The notes: a model not told the origin generated them from the letters alone. A DNA stretch of 64,000 nucleotides from Bacillota bacterium (GCA_023409735.1 JAEYRB010000063.1:62001-126000); one strand, 5' to 3'; shown: positions 1-9,307, counted from the stretch's first letter. Made by a program: numbers and translations.

Positions 1-1
1 G

Positions 2-661
2 GCTTACAATATGGCGAAGATGATGAACATACCTATTCTTGGTATTGTGGAGAATATGAGTTATCTCAAATGCCCTGACTGCGGCAAGGAGATCAAGCTC
101 TTCGGAGAAAGCAGGATAGATGAGACAGCGGCTGAATTAGGGCTCAAGGTGCTTGACAAGCTACCGATAGATCCTGAAGTAGCACAGCTCTGCGACAAGG
201 GCGAAATCGAAAGGATGACAGGCGATTATTTATCTGAGACAGTCAGTTTTATAGAGAAGAGGCTGCCTGCTTCTGATGATGGAATTGTTCGCATTGCTAT
301 ACCGACTGAGGGCGAAAACGTATGCTCACATTTTGGTAAATGCGGTACCTTCACAGTAGTTGAAATCGAAAATAATACAGTAAAGAGCAAAACAAGCCTT
401 GATACAACAGGCAATCAGCATTCTCTGCTGCCAGGATTCCTTGCTGAACATGGCGTGAATATGGTTATTGCCGGAGGAATGGGTGAGGGCGCACTTCAGG
501 GACTTATGAATAATGGCATTGATGCAATAACAGGTGTAAGCGGAAGTATTGATGAGGCTATCAGCGCATACCTAAATGGAGAGCTGGAATCCTCTGATGC
601 CTGCTGCCCGGGACATGACCATGAGCATGAAGGTGGAGGCTGCAGCTGCGGAAAGCACTGA
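2..661 (+). CDS. Mrp/NBP35-type P-loop ATPase fused to a NifX-like domain (3' part only)
   Basis: The frame is open from the first full codon, so the gene starts upstream of the window; 219 codons are visible. The first ~75 residues match the C-terminal end of Mrp/NBP35 iron-sulfur carrier ATPases: the conserved GIVENMS segment is followed by a CPDCG cysteine pair. From about residue 95 to 197 comes a dinitrogenase iron-molybdenum cofactor (NifX/NifB-like) domain, starting near IAIPTEGENVCSHFGKC. The tail is rich in His and Cys (CCPGHDHEHEGGGCSCGKH) and could hold metal. The family loads iron-sulfur clusters onto apoproteins in the cytoplasm. The fusion is common in anaerobes and does not imply nitrogen fixation. 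The Walker A region is outside the window. A terminator-like hairpin follows. Confidence 0.88.
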   Translation, partial: AYNMAKMMNIPILGIVENMSYLKCPDCGKEIKLFGESRIDETAAELGLKVLDKLPIDPEVAQLCDKGEIERMTGDYLSETVSFIEKRLPASDDGIVRIAIPTEGENVCSHFGKCGTFTVVEIENNTVKSKTSLDTTGNQHSLLPGFLAEHGVNMVIAGGMGEGALQGLMNNGIDAITGVSGSIDEAISAYLNGELESSDACCPGHDHEHEGGGCSCGKH

Positions 662-756
662 TAAGAGCTGCAAGTGTCTTATATAAGCTACGTTATTACG
701 TCAAATTTATGAATAAGAAATATGGAAGAACATATTAACCTGTCATTTAATAAAAG

Positions 757-806
757 AGACTGTCTCAAAATCAGTATAAAGTCTGATCAGAGACGGTCTA
801 TTTTTA
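757..806 (+). terminator. Rho-independent terminator after the Mrp-NifX gene
   Basis: AGACTGTCTC (757-766) pairs with GAGACGGTCT (790-799) over ten positions with one G-U pair. An inner TCAG/CTGA pairing lies in the loop, and ATTTTTATT follows. It is the only structure I see in the gap 662-1065; the remainder (about 810-1050) is AT-rich leader without a recognisable gene. The stem resembles the hairpin of the repeats at 25652 and 34991. Confidence 0.7.
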
Positions 807-1065
807 TTGATAAAATATGCCTTAATCTGTAAGCACTAACTTGGTAAAAATCTATGTAAATATTATAGTATTGAGGAAAAGCTTCAAGGATAGATTAGGA
901 TTGGAGAATATCACAATAAATGATATCATTTATTATATATTATGCGGCACCACGAACTCTATTGAACTAAGGATATATTAATGTAAACTTCTCTGCTGAC
1001 AGAGTGCTTAAAGAAATTGAAACTAATCTCTAAAATTTCAATATGCAAAATTAGGAGGTGCTATA

Positions 1066-2430
1066 ATGGCTTTTGATCTAATTATTATTGGGGGCGGACC
1101 GGCTGGCTATCTTGCTGCAGAAAGAGCAGGATACGAGGGTCTTGATACGCTCCTTATAGAGAAAAGAAATATTGGTGGTGTATGCCTTAATGAGGGCTGT
1201 GTACCGTCAAAGACATTGCTTTATTCGGCAAAGCTATACAATGGCGCAGTTCATGGGGAAAAATACGGTATCACTGTGGAAAATGCAGTGCTCAACCATG
1301 AAGTTGTGGTTAAAAGAAAAGATAAGGTAGTAAAAACACTTGTAACAGGAATAAAGGCAAAGCTTAAGCAAAACAAGGTGACGCTTGTTGAAGGTATTGC
1401 ACAGATAGTAGGAAGAGGAGCCGAGGGATATGAGATCAAGGTGGATGACAAGGTTTACAGCGGCCAGAGGCTTTTAATAGCTACAGGCTCTGTAGCTGTC
1501 ATCCCACCCATACCTGGAGTAAAGGAAGGAATAGAGAAGGGTTATGTGCTCACCAACCGTGAGATACTTGACCTTACGGCGATTCCGGCTACGCTTGTAA
1601 TAGTGGGCGGCGGAGTAATAGGACTAGAAATGGCATCCTATTTTAATACTGCCGGTAGCAAAGTAACAGTCATAGAAATGCTCGACCATATCGCCGGACC
1701 TACGGATAGGGAGATATCTGAAATTCTTATGAAGAATTATCAGAAAAAGGGCGTTGAGTTCAAGCTTGGAGCAAGGGTTATAGAGGTTAAGGAAGACGCT
1801 GTGATTTATGAGTTTGAGGGAAAGAGTTTTTCTGTTCCTGCTGAAAAGGTACTCATGAGCATAGGGAGAAGGGCTGCAACTGATGGATTCGGCCTTGAGA
1901 AGATCGGTGTTGAAACTGAGCGCGGACGGATAAAGACCGATGAGCACGGAAAGACAAACGTACCTGAGGTCTACGCTGCAGGAGATGTCAATGGAATCTC
2001 TATGCTCGCCCATACAGCCTATCGCGAGGCAGAGGTATGCATCAACAATATCCTTGGGAAGAAGGATGTTATGCGTTACAATGCAATACCCTCCGTCATA
2101 TACACGAACCCTGAAGTTGCCTGTGTTGGTGAGAATGAAGAAACTGCAAAGCAGAAGGGTATAGATTACGAGGCCGTGAAGATTTCAATGAGGTATAGCG
2201 GAAGGTATGTGGCTGAAAATGAGGGCGGAGACGGTATATGCAAGGTGTTGATAGATAAGCAGCATAGGAAGCTGATTGGAGTGCAGATGATCGGAAACTA
2301 CTCATCTGAGATCATTTATGGTGCAGGTCTTATGATTGAAACAGAAATGCGTGTAAATGATATAAAAGAGCTGGTTTTCCCGCATCCGACTGTCAGTGAG
2401 ATAATACGTGAGGCAATATTCGAGTTCTAG
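1066..2430 (+). CDS. lpdA: Dihydrolipoamide dehydrogenase
   Basis: A 454-residue FAD/NAD flavoprotein that reoxidises protein-bound dihydrolipoamide to lipoamide with NAD+ in 2-oxoacid dehydrogenase or glycine cleavage complexes. Visible are the N-terminal FAD-binding GGGPAG (residues 9-14), the redox disulfide CLNEGC (C40 and C45), the NAD-binding VIVGGGVIGLE (about 176-186), the second FAD contact AAGDVNG, and the C-terminal active-site HPTVSE with H440 and E445. No lipoyl domain is attached. An AGGAGGTG ribosome site lies just upstream of the ATG. No E1, E2 or glycine-cleavage genes are in the window, so its partner complex is not shown here. Confidence 0.93.
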   Translation: MAFDLIIIGGGPAGYLAAERAGYEGLDTLLIEKRNIGGVCLNEGCVPSKTLLYSAKLYNGAVHGEKYGITVENAVLNHEVVVKRKDKVVKTLVTGIKAKLKQNKVTLVEGIAQIVGRGAEGYEIKVDDKVYSGQRLLIATGSVAVIPPIPGVKEGIEKGYVLTNREILDLTAIPATLVIVGGGVIGLEMASYFNTAGSKVTVIEMLDHIAGPTDREISEILMKNYQKKGVEFKLGARVIEVKEDAVIYEFEGKSFSVPAEKVLMSIGRRAATDGFGLEKIGVETERGRIKTDEHGKTNVPEVYAAGDVNGISMLAHTAYREAEVCINNILGKKDVMRYNAIPSVIYTNPEVACVGENEETAKQKGIDYEAVKISMRYSGRYVAENEGGDGICKVLIDKQHRKLIGVQMIGNYSSEIIYGAGLMIETEMRVNDIKELVFPHPTVSEIIREAIFEF

Positions 2431-2523
2431 AACAGATTTGAAATATTTTAGTTTTAGGTAGATATGCTATATTTACAATCAAGAGCAATGGTGAAGAGTA
2501 AGAGTTCTATAATTGTGAGGCGA

Positions 2524-2612
2524 GAGGGGCTCGTTGTCCCCCCGAGACTTTTATTGATATACTTTCCTGGCTTGACAGGAGAGTACATTGTCAAACCCCC
2601 GTCCCCTTGACA
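2524..2612. repeat. Cluster of two dispersed repeat motifs downstream of lpdA
   Basis: A CTCG/CGAG hairpin (2530-2533 with 2543-2546) is followed by ACTTTTATT; it resembles elements at 46798, 46867 and 60031. About 50 bases on, CCCCGTCCCC (2597-2606) is the reverse complement of the GGGGACGG motif found at six other places here. It sits between TGTCAA and TTGACA, which form an inverted repeat. No gene is visible in the gap 2431-2751. The first hairpin could act as the lpdA terminator. Confidence 0.55.
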
Positions 2613-2751
2613 TGTTTTGCTTATTGTTGCCTTCAAGTACAAATATATGTTGCAGATCACTAGTAAGTTTAGTGATTATTATATAAAATATATTTAGGCA
2701 GATTTAGGAAAATGCCATAGAAGAATGAAGATCAAGTTAGGAAGGTTTTTT

Positions 2752-3963
2752 ATGCAATACAGACAAATGGGCAAGAACGGTGATATGGTTTCAATATTGG
2801 GCTATGGGTGCATGCGTTATCCACAGCTCAACGGAAGAATCGATGAGCAGCGCACTGAAAGGCAGATTATCAGTGCTATAGAGAAAGGTGTTAATTACTT
2901 TGATACAGCGTATATATATCATGGCGGCAGAAGTGAAAGCATATTGGGCGACATATTGGCAAAGGGTTACAGAGACAAGGTAAAGGTCGCAACAAAATTG
3001 CCTCTCTATAAGGTCCAGTCCCGTAAAGATATGGAGAATGTATTCGATACACAGCTTAAACGACTCCGTACTGATCATATCGACTATTATCTTCTTCATG
3101 CGCTCAATGATATGGGTGGATGGGAACGACTTAAAAATGCCGGAGTTGATGAATTTGTACAGAAGGCAAAGCAAGATGGGAGAATAGTTAATTTCGGATT
3201 CTCATTTCATGGAGACAAGGATAATTTCAAGGCTATTATTGATGATTATCCATGGGATTTTTGCCAGATACAATATAATTATATAGACGAGAATTTTCAG
3301 GCTGGCAGAGAAGGCTTGGAGTATGCGGCTTCAAAGGGCCTTGGTGTAGTGATTATGGAGCCTTTAAGGGGTGGAAGCCTAGTTGGCAGGATGCCTGATG
3401 AAATAAATAAAATATGGAATTCAGCAGATGTGAGAAGGAATGCTCCAGACTGGGCTTTCCGGTGGCTTTGGAATCAACCGGGTGTGACGGTCGTGCTCTC
3501 AGGGATGAATGAGGAGTCTCATATAGAAGAGAATATAAGGCTTGCAGACGAGATTCGTCCAAATTCACTTACGAAAAAAGAACTTGAGCTATATGAAAGG
3601 GTAAAAAATGAATATTACCGGCTGATGAAGGTGGGATGCACCGGCTGCAGCTACTGTATGCCATGCCCTGCAGGAGTCAATATACCATTTTGCTTTAGCT
3701 ATTATAATGCCAGGCACTTTTTTAATGCCAGGTATGCAAAATGGCAATATATTGGATTCGCCGGAGGCTTGATGGGCGGAAGGCCGTCATATGCTTCGCT
3801 TTGTAAGGATTGCGGTAAATGTGAGAAGGTATGCCCGCAGCATTTGCCTGTAAGGCAGAAGCTTAAAGAAGTGGCCGCAGATATGGAGCCGCGAGCATTG
3901 AAACCGGTAGCATGGATGGTGCGGAAGTTCTTTTCAGCAAGGGGTAAAAAGAATAAGGGTTAA
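2752..3963 (+). CDS. Aldo/keto reductase with C-terminal 4Fe-4S cluster motifs
   Basis: Predicted NAD(P)H- or ferredoxin-linked oxidoreductase of 403 residues. The ATG at 2752 is preferred over one at 2725 because AGGAAGG lies six bases before it and the family motif begins at once. The AKR barrel carries the usual tetrad D51 and Y56 (in FDTAYIY), K82 (ATKLP) and H116 (YYLLHAL). The C-terminal 100 residues hold two cysteine clusters, CTGCSYCMPCP and CKDCGKCEKVCP, typical of ferredoxin-type iron-sulfur binding. This architecture is widespread in anaerobes; its physiological substrate is generally unknown. A small ORF overlaps the stop codon by one base. Confidence 0.9.
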   Translation: MQYRQMGKNGDMVSILGYGCMRYPQLNGRIDEQRTERQIISAIEKGVNYFDTAYIYHGGRSESILGDILAKGYRDKVKVATKLPLYKVQSRKDMENVFDTQLKRLRTDHIDYYLLHALNDMGGWERLKNAGVDEFVQKAKQDGRIVNFGFSFHGDKDNFKAIIDDYPWDFCQIQYNYIDENFQAGREGLEYAASKGLGVVIMEPLRGGSLVGRMPDEINKIWNSADVRRNAPDWAFRWLWNQPGVTVVLSGMNEESHIEENIRLADEIRPNSLTKKELELYERVKNEYYRLMKVGCTGCSYCMPCPAGVNIPFCFSYYNARHFFNARYAKWQYIGFAGGLMGGRPSYASLCKDCGKCEKVCPQHLPVRQKLKEVAADMEPRALKPVAWMVRKFFSARGKKNKG

Positions 3964-4178
3964 TGCTAGGGAAAATTCCACTTACTTGGCTTGTTTTCAC
4001 TGCAAAAGGTACAATTTCGGGAGGTACTCTTGGTCAGACATGGAAACGTATTTATGGTGAGTTTATGCCTCAAAGCGAATACAAACAGATGGATTTACCC
4101 ACTATTGAGAAATACGTTGAGTGGGATGAAGCCGCAGATGCTTGTCATGTTGACATTTTTATACCTGTTCACAAATAG
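3963..4178 (+). pseudogene. C-terminal remnant of a GyrI-like/AraC effector-binding domain
   Basis: A 71-codon ORF whose ATG overlaps the TAA of the aldo/keto reductase gene (TAATG). Its sequence matches only the second half of the effector-binding domain found in AraC/MerR-type regulators and GyrI: a TWKRIYGEFMPQS motif, a P-x-[IL]-E segment and an ending in IFIPVHK. A full domain is about 150 residues and a full regulator about 290. An in-frame stop lies just upstream (3954-3956), so it cannot be longer. I infer a decayed gene fused by deletion to the reductase operon; a translated stand-alone half-domain is less likely. A complete relative is at 43453-44361. Confidence 0.5.
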
Positions 4179-4423
4179 TGTGCTCACTTTTACTGGCGGC
4201 TTTTGCCGTCTTTTCCATTTTTTATATTTACATTTAATGGTTCGAAGCTTATTTGCTTCTTGTTCATATTTATTTTGTGGGGAACGAGAGGCGAGCGCAG
4301 AGCAAAACATATTAAAAAAAGTACCTTTATTTATAAATTATTGTATAATATTTATATTATTAGAAGTTAGGACATGTACGGTAAATGTGTCCGACTATGA
4401 AAGAATAAACGGAGGTTGGGAGT

Positions 4424-5476
4424 ATGAGCATAGTAAAGAAGCATTTTGGAAATCTGCAGGATGGATCGCAGGTTGACTTATTCACACTGACTAATTCCAA
4501 TAATATGAAGGTGGGAATTCTCAATTATGGAGGAACTGTTGTTTCAATAGAGGTTCCTGATAAAAACGGTAAGTTTGATGATGTTGCGCTGGGCTATGAT
4601 ACAATTGAAAAGTATTGTAAAAATACCTGCTATTTTGGTGCTCTCATAGGAAGACATGGTAACAGAATAGAAGATTCCAAATTCGAACTCAATGGCAAGG
4701 TGTACAATCTGGCGGTAAATGATGGGAAAAACCATCTCCACGGCGGTATCAAGGGATTTGACAAGGTTATCTGGAAGGCTGAACCATCCACTGACGGCAA
4801 ATCGCTCAAGCTTACCTATACAAGCCCTGACGGAGAAGAAAACTATCCCGGAAATCTTGATGTTACAGTCACATACTCCCTCACAGATGAAAATGAACTG
4901 AAATTAGATTATTTCGCTGTTTCAGATAAGGATACAGTTATTAATCTTACAAATCATACTTATTTCAATCTGGCAGGACATGCTTCAGGGGATGTGTTAA
5001 AGCATCAGATGATGATCAATGCTGATAAATTTACTGTTATAAATAATGAAGGCATTCCTACAGGAGAGATACGTGACGTAAAGGGAACTCCACTGGATTT
5101 CACTGAATTGACCGAAATAGGCGTGGGAATAGACAGCACCTACGAGCAGATGATATGCGGAAAAGGCTATGATCACAACTGGGTACTCAAGGTCAGCGGC
5201 AAAAAGCCCGAAAAGGCTGCTGAGGTATATTGCAGTGAAACAGGCCGCCTTATGGAAGTGTTTACAACAAAGCCGGGCGTTCAATTCTACTCAGGCAATT
5301 TTGTTACAAAGCACGAGGGAAAGAATGGAGCTATTTATGGTAAGAGAGGCGGCTTATGCCTTGAGACTCAGTTCTTCCCCAATGCAATGAAGCATAAGAA
5401 TTTCCCGTCACCAATACTAAAGGCCGGTGAGGAATATAAGTACACTACGATATACAAGTTCTCAACTGTAAAATAG
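4424..5476 (+). CDS. galM: Aldose 1-epimerase (mutarotase)
   Basis: 350 residues, the normal length for GalM, which interconverts alpha and beta anomers of galactose, glucose and xylose. Family motifs are in order: LNYGGTVVSI, a GRHGNRI segment at 76-82, NHLHGG with H106, TNHTYFNLAG with H178 (general acid), and the catalytic base E314 in CLETQFFPNA. GGAGGT precedes the ATG at normal distance. There is no signal peptide, so it is cytoplasmic, suited to feeding sugars released by the glycosidases at 16-25 kb into glycolysis and the Leloir pathway. It stands alone with its own terminator. A short GGACA/TGTCC inverted repeat lies upstream near 4372-4394, of unknown role. Confidence 0.93.
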   Translation: MSIVKKHFGNLQDGSQVDLFTLTNSNNMKVGILNYGGTVVSIEVPDKNGKFDDVALGYDTIEKYCKNTCYFGALIGRHGNRIEDSKFELNGKVYNLAVNDGKNHLHGGIKGFDKVIWKAEPSTDGKSLKLTYTSPDGEENYPGNLDVTVTYSLTDENELKLDYFAVSDKDTVINLTNHTYFNLAGHASGDVLKHQMMINADKFTVINNEGIPTGEIRDVKGTPLDFTELTEIGVGIDSTYEQMICGKGYDHNWVLKVSGKKPEKAAEVYCSETGRLMEVFTTKPGVQFYSGNFVTKHEGKNGAIYGKRGGLCLETQFFPNAMKHKNFPSPILKAGEEYKYTTIYKFSTVK

Positions 5477-5498
5477 TATAATAATACTCGAATGAATG

Positions 5499-5540
5499 AA
5501 GCCGGGCTGTGGCTGTATCAGTACAGCAGCCTGGCTTTAA
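5499..5540 (+). terminator. Terminator after galM
   Basis: AAGCCGGGCT (5499-5508) pairs with AGCCTGGCTT (5528-5537), and GCTGTA with TACAGC above it, separated by a short GTG bulge and closing a TCAG loop. The downstream T-run is short (TTTAATTAT). Confidence 0.75.
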
Positions 5541-5929
5541 TTATACAGATGTTAGGACATTTTTTAAAGCTCTTAAGCAATTGGACAGTGTTCGGTTGAA
5601 AATTCAACATAGGCAAGAGTGTTCTTGATAAAATAGTATACAAAGAGTATTCTTAACTATATCTTTGATGAAGCTTTACGATATCACATGATGTAAAATG
5701 GCAGTGAGCGTTATTCACTGACAGATCTGTCCGAAAATCGCCGATTATGTGTCTGATACTTGGAGGCGGATATTCCAAGCCCGGATATGACACCGATTGT
5801 GATATACAGTATTAAAAAGTTTTGGCTGTAAATAGCCGTATAGCCGAAATGGAGGTGAGCAAGACTGGAAAGACATCAAACCCAGGCTTGCCGGTATGGT
5901 GAATGTTATATAGAAAAGGAGAGCATTCT
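5541..5929. other. Gene-free stretch between galM terminator and the AlkD-like gene
   Basis: AT-rich at first, more GC-rich after about 5690. No reading frame with a recognisable product is visible on either strand. The part 5690-5880 has coding-like composition and may be a decayed gene, but I could not match it to anything. The ribosome site of the next gene (AAAGGAG) closes it. Confidence 0.3.
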
Positions 5930-6625
5930 ATGAGTAGTATAGACAAACTCATACAAAAGCGGCTATTTGAGCTACAGGACTTGAAATACCATGACTTTCA
6001 GTGTAAGCTTATGCCGACGGTCGATCCGGAAACGGTCATTGGTGTGCGAACGCCGGAGCTGCGAAAGCTGGCAAAGGAGCTGTCAAAAATGCCGGAGTCG
6101 GCAGAGTTCCTGAAGCTACTGCCGCATAAGTATTATGAAGAAAATAACCTTCACGGCTTCCTTATAGAGATGATCAAGGATTATGATCGGTGTGTTGCTT
6201 CTTTGGACGCCTTCCTCCCGTATGTGGACAACTGGGCTACATGCGATATGATGTGCCCTAAGGTGTTAGGCAGGCATCAACAGGAGCTTTTGGAGCATAT
6301 AAAGATATGGCTTGCGGCTGATCATACATATACTATACGTTTTGGTCTGGGGATGCTGATGAGCTTTTATTTAAATGATAATTTCAAGCCTGATTATTTA
6401 GAGCTTGCTGCTGAGATTACGAGCAGTGAATATTATGTTAATATGATGATAGCTTGGTATTTTGCCACTGCGCTTACTAAGCAGTATAGCGCCACGCTGC
6501 CATATATTGAGCAGCATCGTCTGGACAAGTGGGTACATAATAAGGCTATACAGAAGTCAATCGAAAGCAGATGTATTTCAGAGGAGCAGAAGGCTTATCT
6601 GAGATCCCTGAAGGATAAGGCGTAG
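5930..6625 (+). CDS. DNA alkylation repair protein, AlkD-like HEAT-repeat family
   Basis: 231 residues counted from the ATG at 5930, which has AAAGGAG seven to eight bases upstream; an in-frame ATG at 5903 has no ribosome site. The segment with VIGVRTPELRKLAKEL, the EENNLHGFLIEMIK motif and the VDNWATCDMMCPK motif are characteristic of the DNA_alkylation (AlkD/AlkC) family. These are all-helical HEAT-like proteins that wrap DNA; AlkD excises N3- and N7-alkylpurines. Many clostridial paralogues of this shorter type have no shown activity, so glycosylase function is inferred. A second alkylbase glycosylase of a different fold is encoded at 13572. Confidence 0.85.
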   Translation: MSSIDKLIQKRLFELQDLKYHDFQCKLMPTVDPETVIGVRTPELRKLAKELSKMPESAEFLKLLPHKYYEENNLHGFLIEMIKDYDRCVASLDAFLPYVDNWATCDMMCPKVLGRHQQELLEHIKIWLAADHTYTIRFGLGMLMSFYLNDNFKPDYLELAAEITSSEYYVNMMIAWYFATALTKQYSATLPYIEQHRLDKWVHNKAIQKSIESRCISEEQKAYLRSLKDKA

Positions 6626-6948
6626 TCCTATTGCTTTAACAGCCGGTTCGATATATCTATGACCTTGATTCACTCATACCGGTAATCATCATAGCGTGTA
6701 TGAACATTAATAATCTTGGGTGAGGTTGCTTTTTAGGTGGAATGCAGTTAGGATGAAAATGTGTAAATAGTTGAATATCAGATGCATGAAATAGATGAGA
6801 GAAAAACGTATGCATCATTTGAATGGCAAACGTATGAAATTTTGGAGCATGCGAACATCTGAGACAATAGAGACTTTTGACACATTGTATGATTTATTTA
6901 ACCTGGTATTAATTAAAATTGAAAGAATAGCGAGGTGTTATATCTGTC
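6626..6948. other. Gene-free stretch before the metallo-hydrolase gene
   Basis: About 320 bases without a credible gene; a 65-codon frame overlapping the next gene's start has no recognisable sequence. I see no convincing terminator or promoter. The ribosome site of the following gene is only a weak GAGGTG. Confidence 0.4.
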
Positions 6949-7575
6949 ATGAATTCAATAACAATACAATGGCTTGGACATGCATGCTTTAAGGTCTGCA
7001 AGGGGGATTATTCAATCGTCCTGGACCCATACGAAGATGGAACAGTTCCGGGCCTTGAAGAGTTGAGAGTTGCTGCTGATGAAGTAATCTGCAGTCATGA
7101 ACATAGCGATCACAATGCAGTTAGCTGTGTCAGCCTACCTGCTGAAAGACGTGGAAGTCCCTTTACTATTACAAAGCTGCATAGCTTTCATGATGAGAGC
7201 TTTGGAAAAGAACGTGGTAAAAATGATATCGCAATATTAGAGACTGATGGGATCCGTATTGCTCATATGGGCGATATGGGTTGCATCCCGGACGAAGACC
7301 AGCTTGGGAAGCTGACTCGCCTTGATGCCATAATGGTACCTATCGGTGGTTTTTACACTATGGAGCCGGCTCTTGTAAGGGAATTTATTCGGAGAACAGA
7401 ACCGGCTGTGGTGATTCCAATGCACTATAGGAATGATAACTTCGGCTTTTCTGTGATAGGTACACTTGAGGACTTTTTGCGCAGTGACGATTGCGTACGG
7501 TATTATGACAGCGATACAGTGACAATTTCCGAGAAGCCTGAAAAACAGATCGCAGTGCTGAAGTATAAGCCATAG
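6949..7575 (+). CDS. Metallo-beta-lactamase-fold metal-dependent hydrolase
   Basis: 208 residues, the size of the UPF0173/YtkL-like branch of the MBL superfamily. The binuclear zinc motif HEHSDH lies at residues 50-55. Other conserved metal-ligand regions are the N-terminal WLGHACF (H11), HMGDMG in the middle and PMHYRND near the C-terminus. There is no signal peptide or extra domain. Members hydrolyse ester or phosphodiester-like bonds, but the substrate of this group is not established. The gene stands alone and converges with a decayed gene on the other strand that ends two bases after it. Confidence 0.85.
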   Translation: MNSITIQWLGHACFKVCKGDYSIVLDPYEDGTVPGLEELRVAADEVICSHEHSDHNAVSCVSLPAERRGSPFTITKLHSFHDESFGKERGKNDIAILETDGIRIAHMGDMGCIPDEDQLGKLTRLDAIMVPIGGFYTMEPALVREFIRRTEPAVVIPMHYRNDNFGFSVIGTLEDFLRSDDCVRYYDSDTVTISEKPEKQIAVLKYKP

Positions 7576-7576
7576 C

Positions 7577-7925
7577 TTATTTCTTCTTCTCTTTTGATCT
7601 CTTATCGTTTATGATATCCATGTGCTCTGCTGTTATGAGTGTGACACCATTTTCACGTGCCCACTCAAACAGCCTCTGAGTGCTGTTGGCAAAAAGATAC
7701 GCGGCACATTCAACAGCTTTGAGCATGCTTCGTCGCCCAATCGTGCAGTATAATATTGCGTTATTATGATAAAAAAGCCTGCAGAAGCGTTATGCTTAGC
7801 TAAGCTGTCCTTTAGTATTCTATTATATTTATCTGCAAATTTATAGATGCGTTCATAACAAATGTTTAGTTTCGGTTTTATGTTAAGATTAGCGTTCTTA
7901 AGTCACAGAAAAGGGCACAAAATAA
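7577..7925 (-). pseudogene. Unrecognised decayed gene, frameshifted
   Basis: On the minus strand a stop at 7577-7579 ends an open, coding-like frame of about 60 codons with LFEWARENGVTLITAEHMD near its end and a basic KEKKK tail. Upstream of about 7740, the neighbouring frame continues with coding-like sequence (KPKLNICYERIYKFADKYN, then AGFFIIITQYY) to about 7925. No start codon with a ribosome site is evident. I read this as one gene broken by a frameshift. The family is not recognised; a faint likeness to the end of Mrr-type nucleases is too weak to name it. Confidence 0.4.
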
Positions 7926-8238
7926 AAGATTATGGTTGGGTATAACTGCAGATTTACATAAGATTTCGTTATAAGACAGTTAGTAATAATGTATCAATTC
8001 AATTTTGATGTAGGATAACGTGTGGTTCTTGATATAAATGAAATTATTTAGTGGAACAAAATATAAAAATTATAGTCAAATAAGTAAAATTGTTATTGGC
8101 TGGGGACATAGCCAAGGCTTAATTTCAGTCAAATGGTTTCATATTATACTGAAAAACTGCCAAAGCTAATTATGTCAAGTAGTCAAATACTGTGTTGGTT
8201 CTAATGAATTAAATATAAAAATCAAACAGGAGGAAGTT
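7926..8238 (+). promoter_or_regulatory. AT-rich leader of the SLH protein gene with nested inverted repeats
   Basis: GACATA (8105-8110) is complementary to TATGTC (8171-8176), and inside it TTTCAGT (8123-8129) to ACTGAAA (8148-8154), so a large imperfect hairpin could form about 60 bases before the start codon. AGGAGG directly precedes the ATG. No -35/-10 pair stands out. Confidence 0.35.
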
Positions 8239-9300
8239 ATGAAAGTATTAAGAAAAACATTGGTCAGTATTCTGATAATATCGGTAATGTTATTAATGTC
8301 AGCAGCCGCCTTTGCAGTACCTGAAGGTTTTACTGATGCATCGAAGGAAAAGTATATATTACAGCCGGTAAATGGCATGACTTATAATGACCTTTCCGCT
8401 GATTGGTATAAGTCTTCTGTAGAGAAATACGGGTACCATGAGATATTCAATAAAGACGGACATTTCAGCCCAAACAAAGCAATAACTCGCATGGAATTTG
8501 CAAGACTGCTTCATAAAGCTTTGAAAATAAATATTAACTATTTTGCACCGACAGACATAGCAGAATATTTTTCTGATGTAACAAACAATGTTGATGGCGC
8601 GAGCAAGCTTTATGATCTTGTCACTGCCGGAATCATTGAAGAAAAGGGCAGCTTTAAGCCTGACGGAGAGCTTAGCCGAGAAGACATGATCCATTATATT
8701 ATCAATGGACTTAAGTATGTCACAGATGGACAATACGCTTTAATTAAAATGATGCCTGCACCGTTTGATGATGATGCATCGATCAAAGCTGAATATAAAA
8801 ATGACATTATTGAGGCTGTGCTTCTGAAGCTGGTAAATGGCAGAGGAGACAATAGGCTATACCCCAAGGAAAGTGCAACCCGTGCTGAAGCAGTTGTCAT
8901 TATGGACCGATTGGTAGAGCTGAAAGCTACACTCGTTCCTGATGTAAAAGTAACATCATCTGCAGCAGAGGAAAACAGTATGCTTAAAATGAAGCTCACT
9001 ATTGAAAACACCGGGGATACCGCGGTGACGATCAATCACAGTTCCGGTCAAAAATTTGATTTCCAAGTGCTAGGTAATAATGATGAAGTGTTATATACAT
9101 GGTCAGCTGATAAATTATTTACCATGGCGTTGACAGCCACCAGTATCGCAGCAGGAGAAAAGGTAGAATTCACAGCTGAGCTTGATAGCGCAGCATACGG
9201 ATTGATAAAGGGCAAGGCTGCTTTTGTTAAAGCATACATCACCGGCTCATCTGATGATTTTGCTATTGCAGCTGAAGGTTATGTAGTGGCAATTAAATAG
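8239..9300 (+). CDS. Secreted SLH-domain protein with C-terminal BsuPI-like domain
   Basis: 353 residues. Residues 1-26 form a signal peptide ending ...AAAFA. Three S-layer-homology repeats follow (about 45-230): the first includes DGHFSPNKAITRMEFARLL, the second GSFKPDGELSREDMIHYI, the third RLYPKESATRAEAVVIM. SLH domains bind pyruvylated cell-wall polymer, so the protein should sit on the cell surface. From about 240 on, NTGDTAVTINHSSGQKFDF, YTWSAD and an AAGEKVEF segment match the intracellular proteinase inhibitor BsuPI fold, here extracytoplasmic. Function beyond surface attachment is unknown. It stands alone; the convergent lrgAB genes end seven bases away. Confidence 0.85.
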   Translation: MKVLRKTLVSILIISVMLLMSAAAFAVPEGFTDASKEKYILQPVNGMTYNDLSADWYKSSVEKYGYHEIFNKDGHFSPNKAITRMEFARLLHKALKININYFAPTDIAEYFSDVTNNVDGASKLYDLVTAGIIEEKGSFKPDGELSREDMIHYIINGLKYVTDGQYALIKMMPAPFDDDASIKAEYKNDIIEAVLLKLVNGRGDNRLYPKESATRAEAVVIMDRLVELKATLVPDVKVTSSAAEENSMLKMKLTIENTGDTAVTINHSSGQKFDFQVLGNNDEVLYTWSADKLFTMALTATSIAAGEKVEFTAELDSAAYGLIKGKAAFVKAYITGSSDDFAIAAEGYVVAIK

Positions 9301-9307
9301 AGGATAA

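Noticed and set aside
1..661. Nitrogen-fixation gene because of the NifX-like domain
   Set aside because: Mrp-NifX fusions are common in anaerobes without nitrogenase, and no nif genes are nearby.
4230..4250. GGTTCGAAGC resembling a tRNA T-arm
   Set aside because: No acceptor stem, D-arm or anticodon arm can be placed around it; no tRNA was found in the window.
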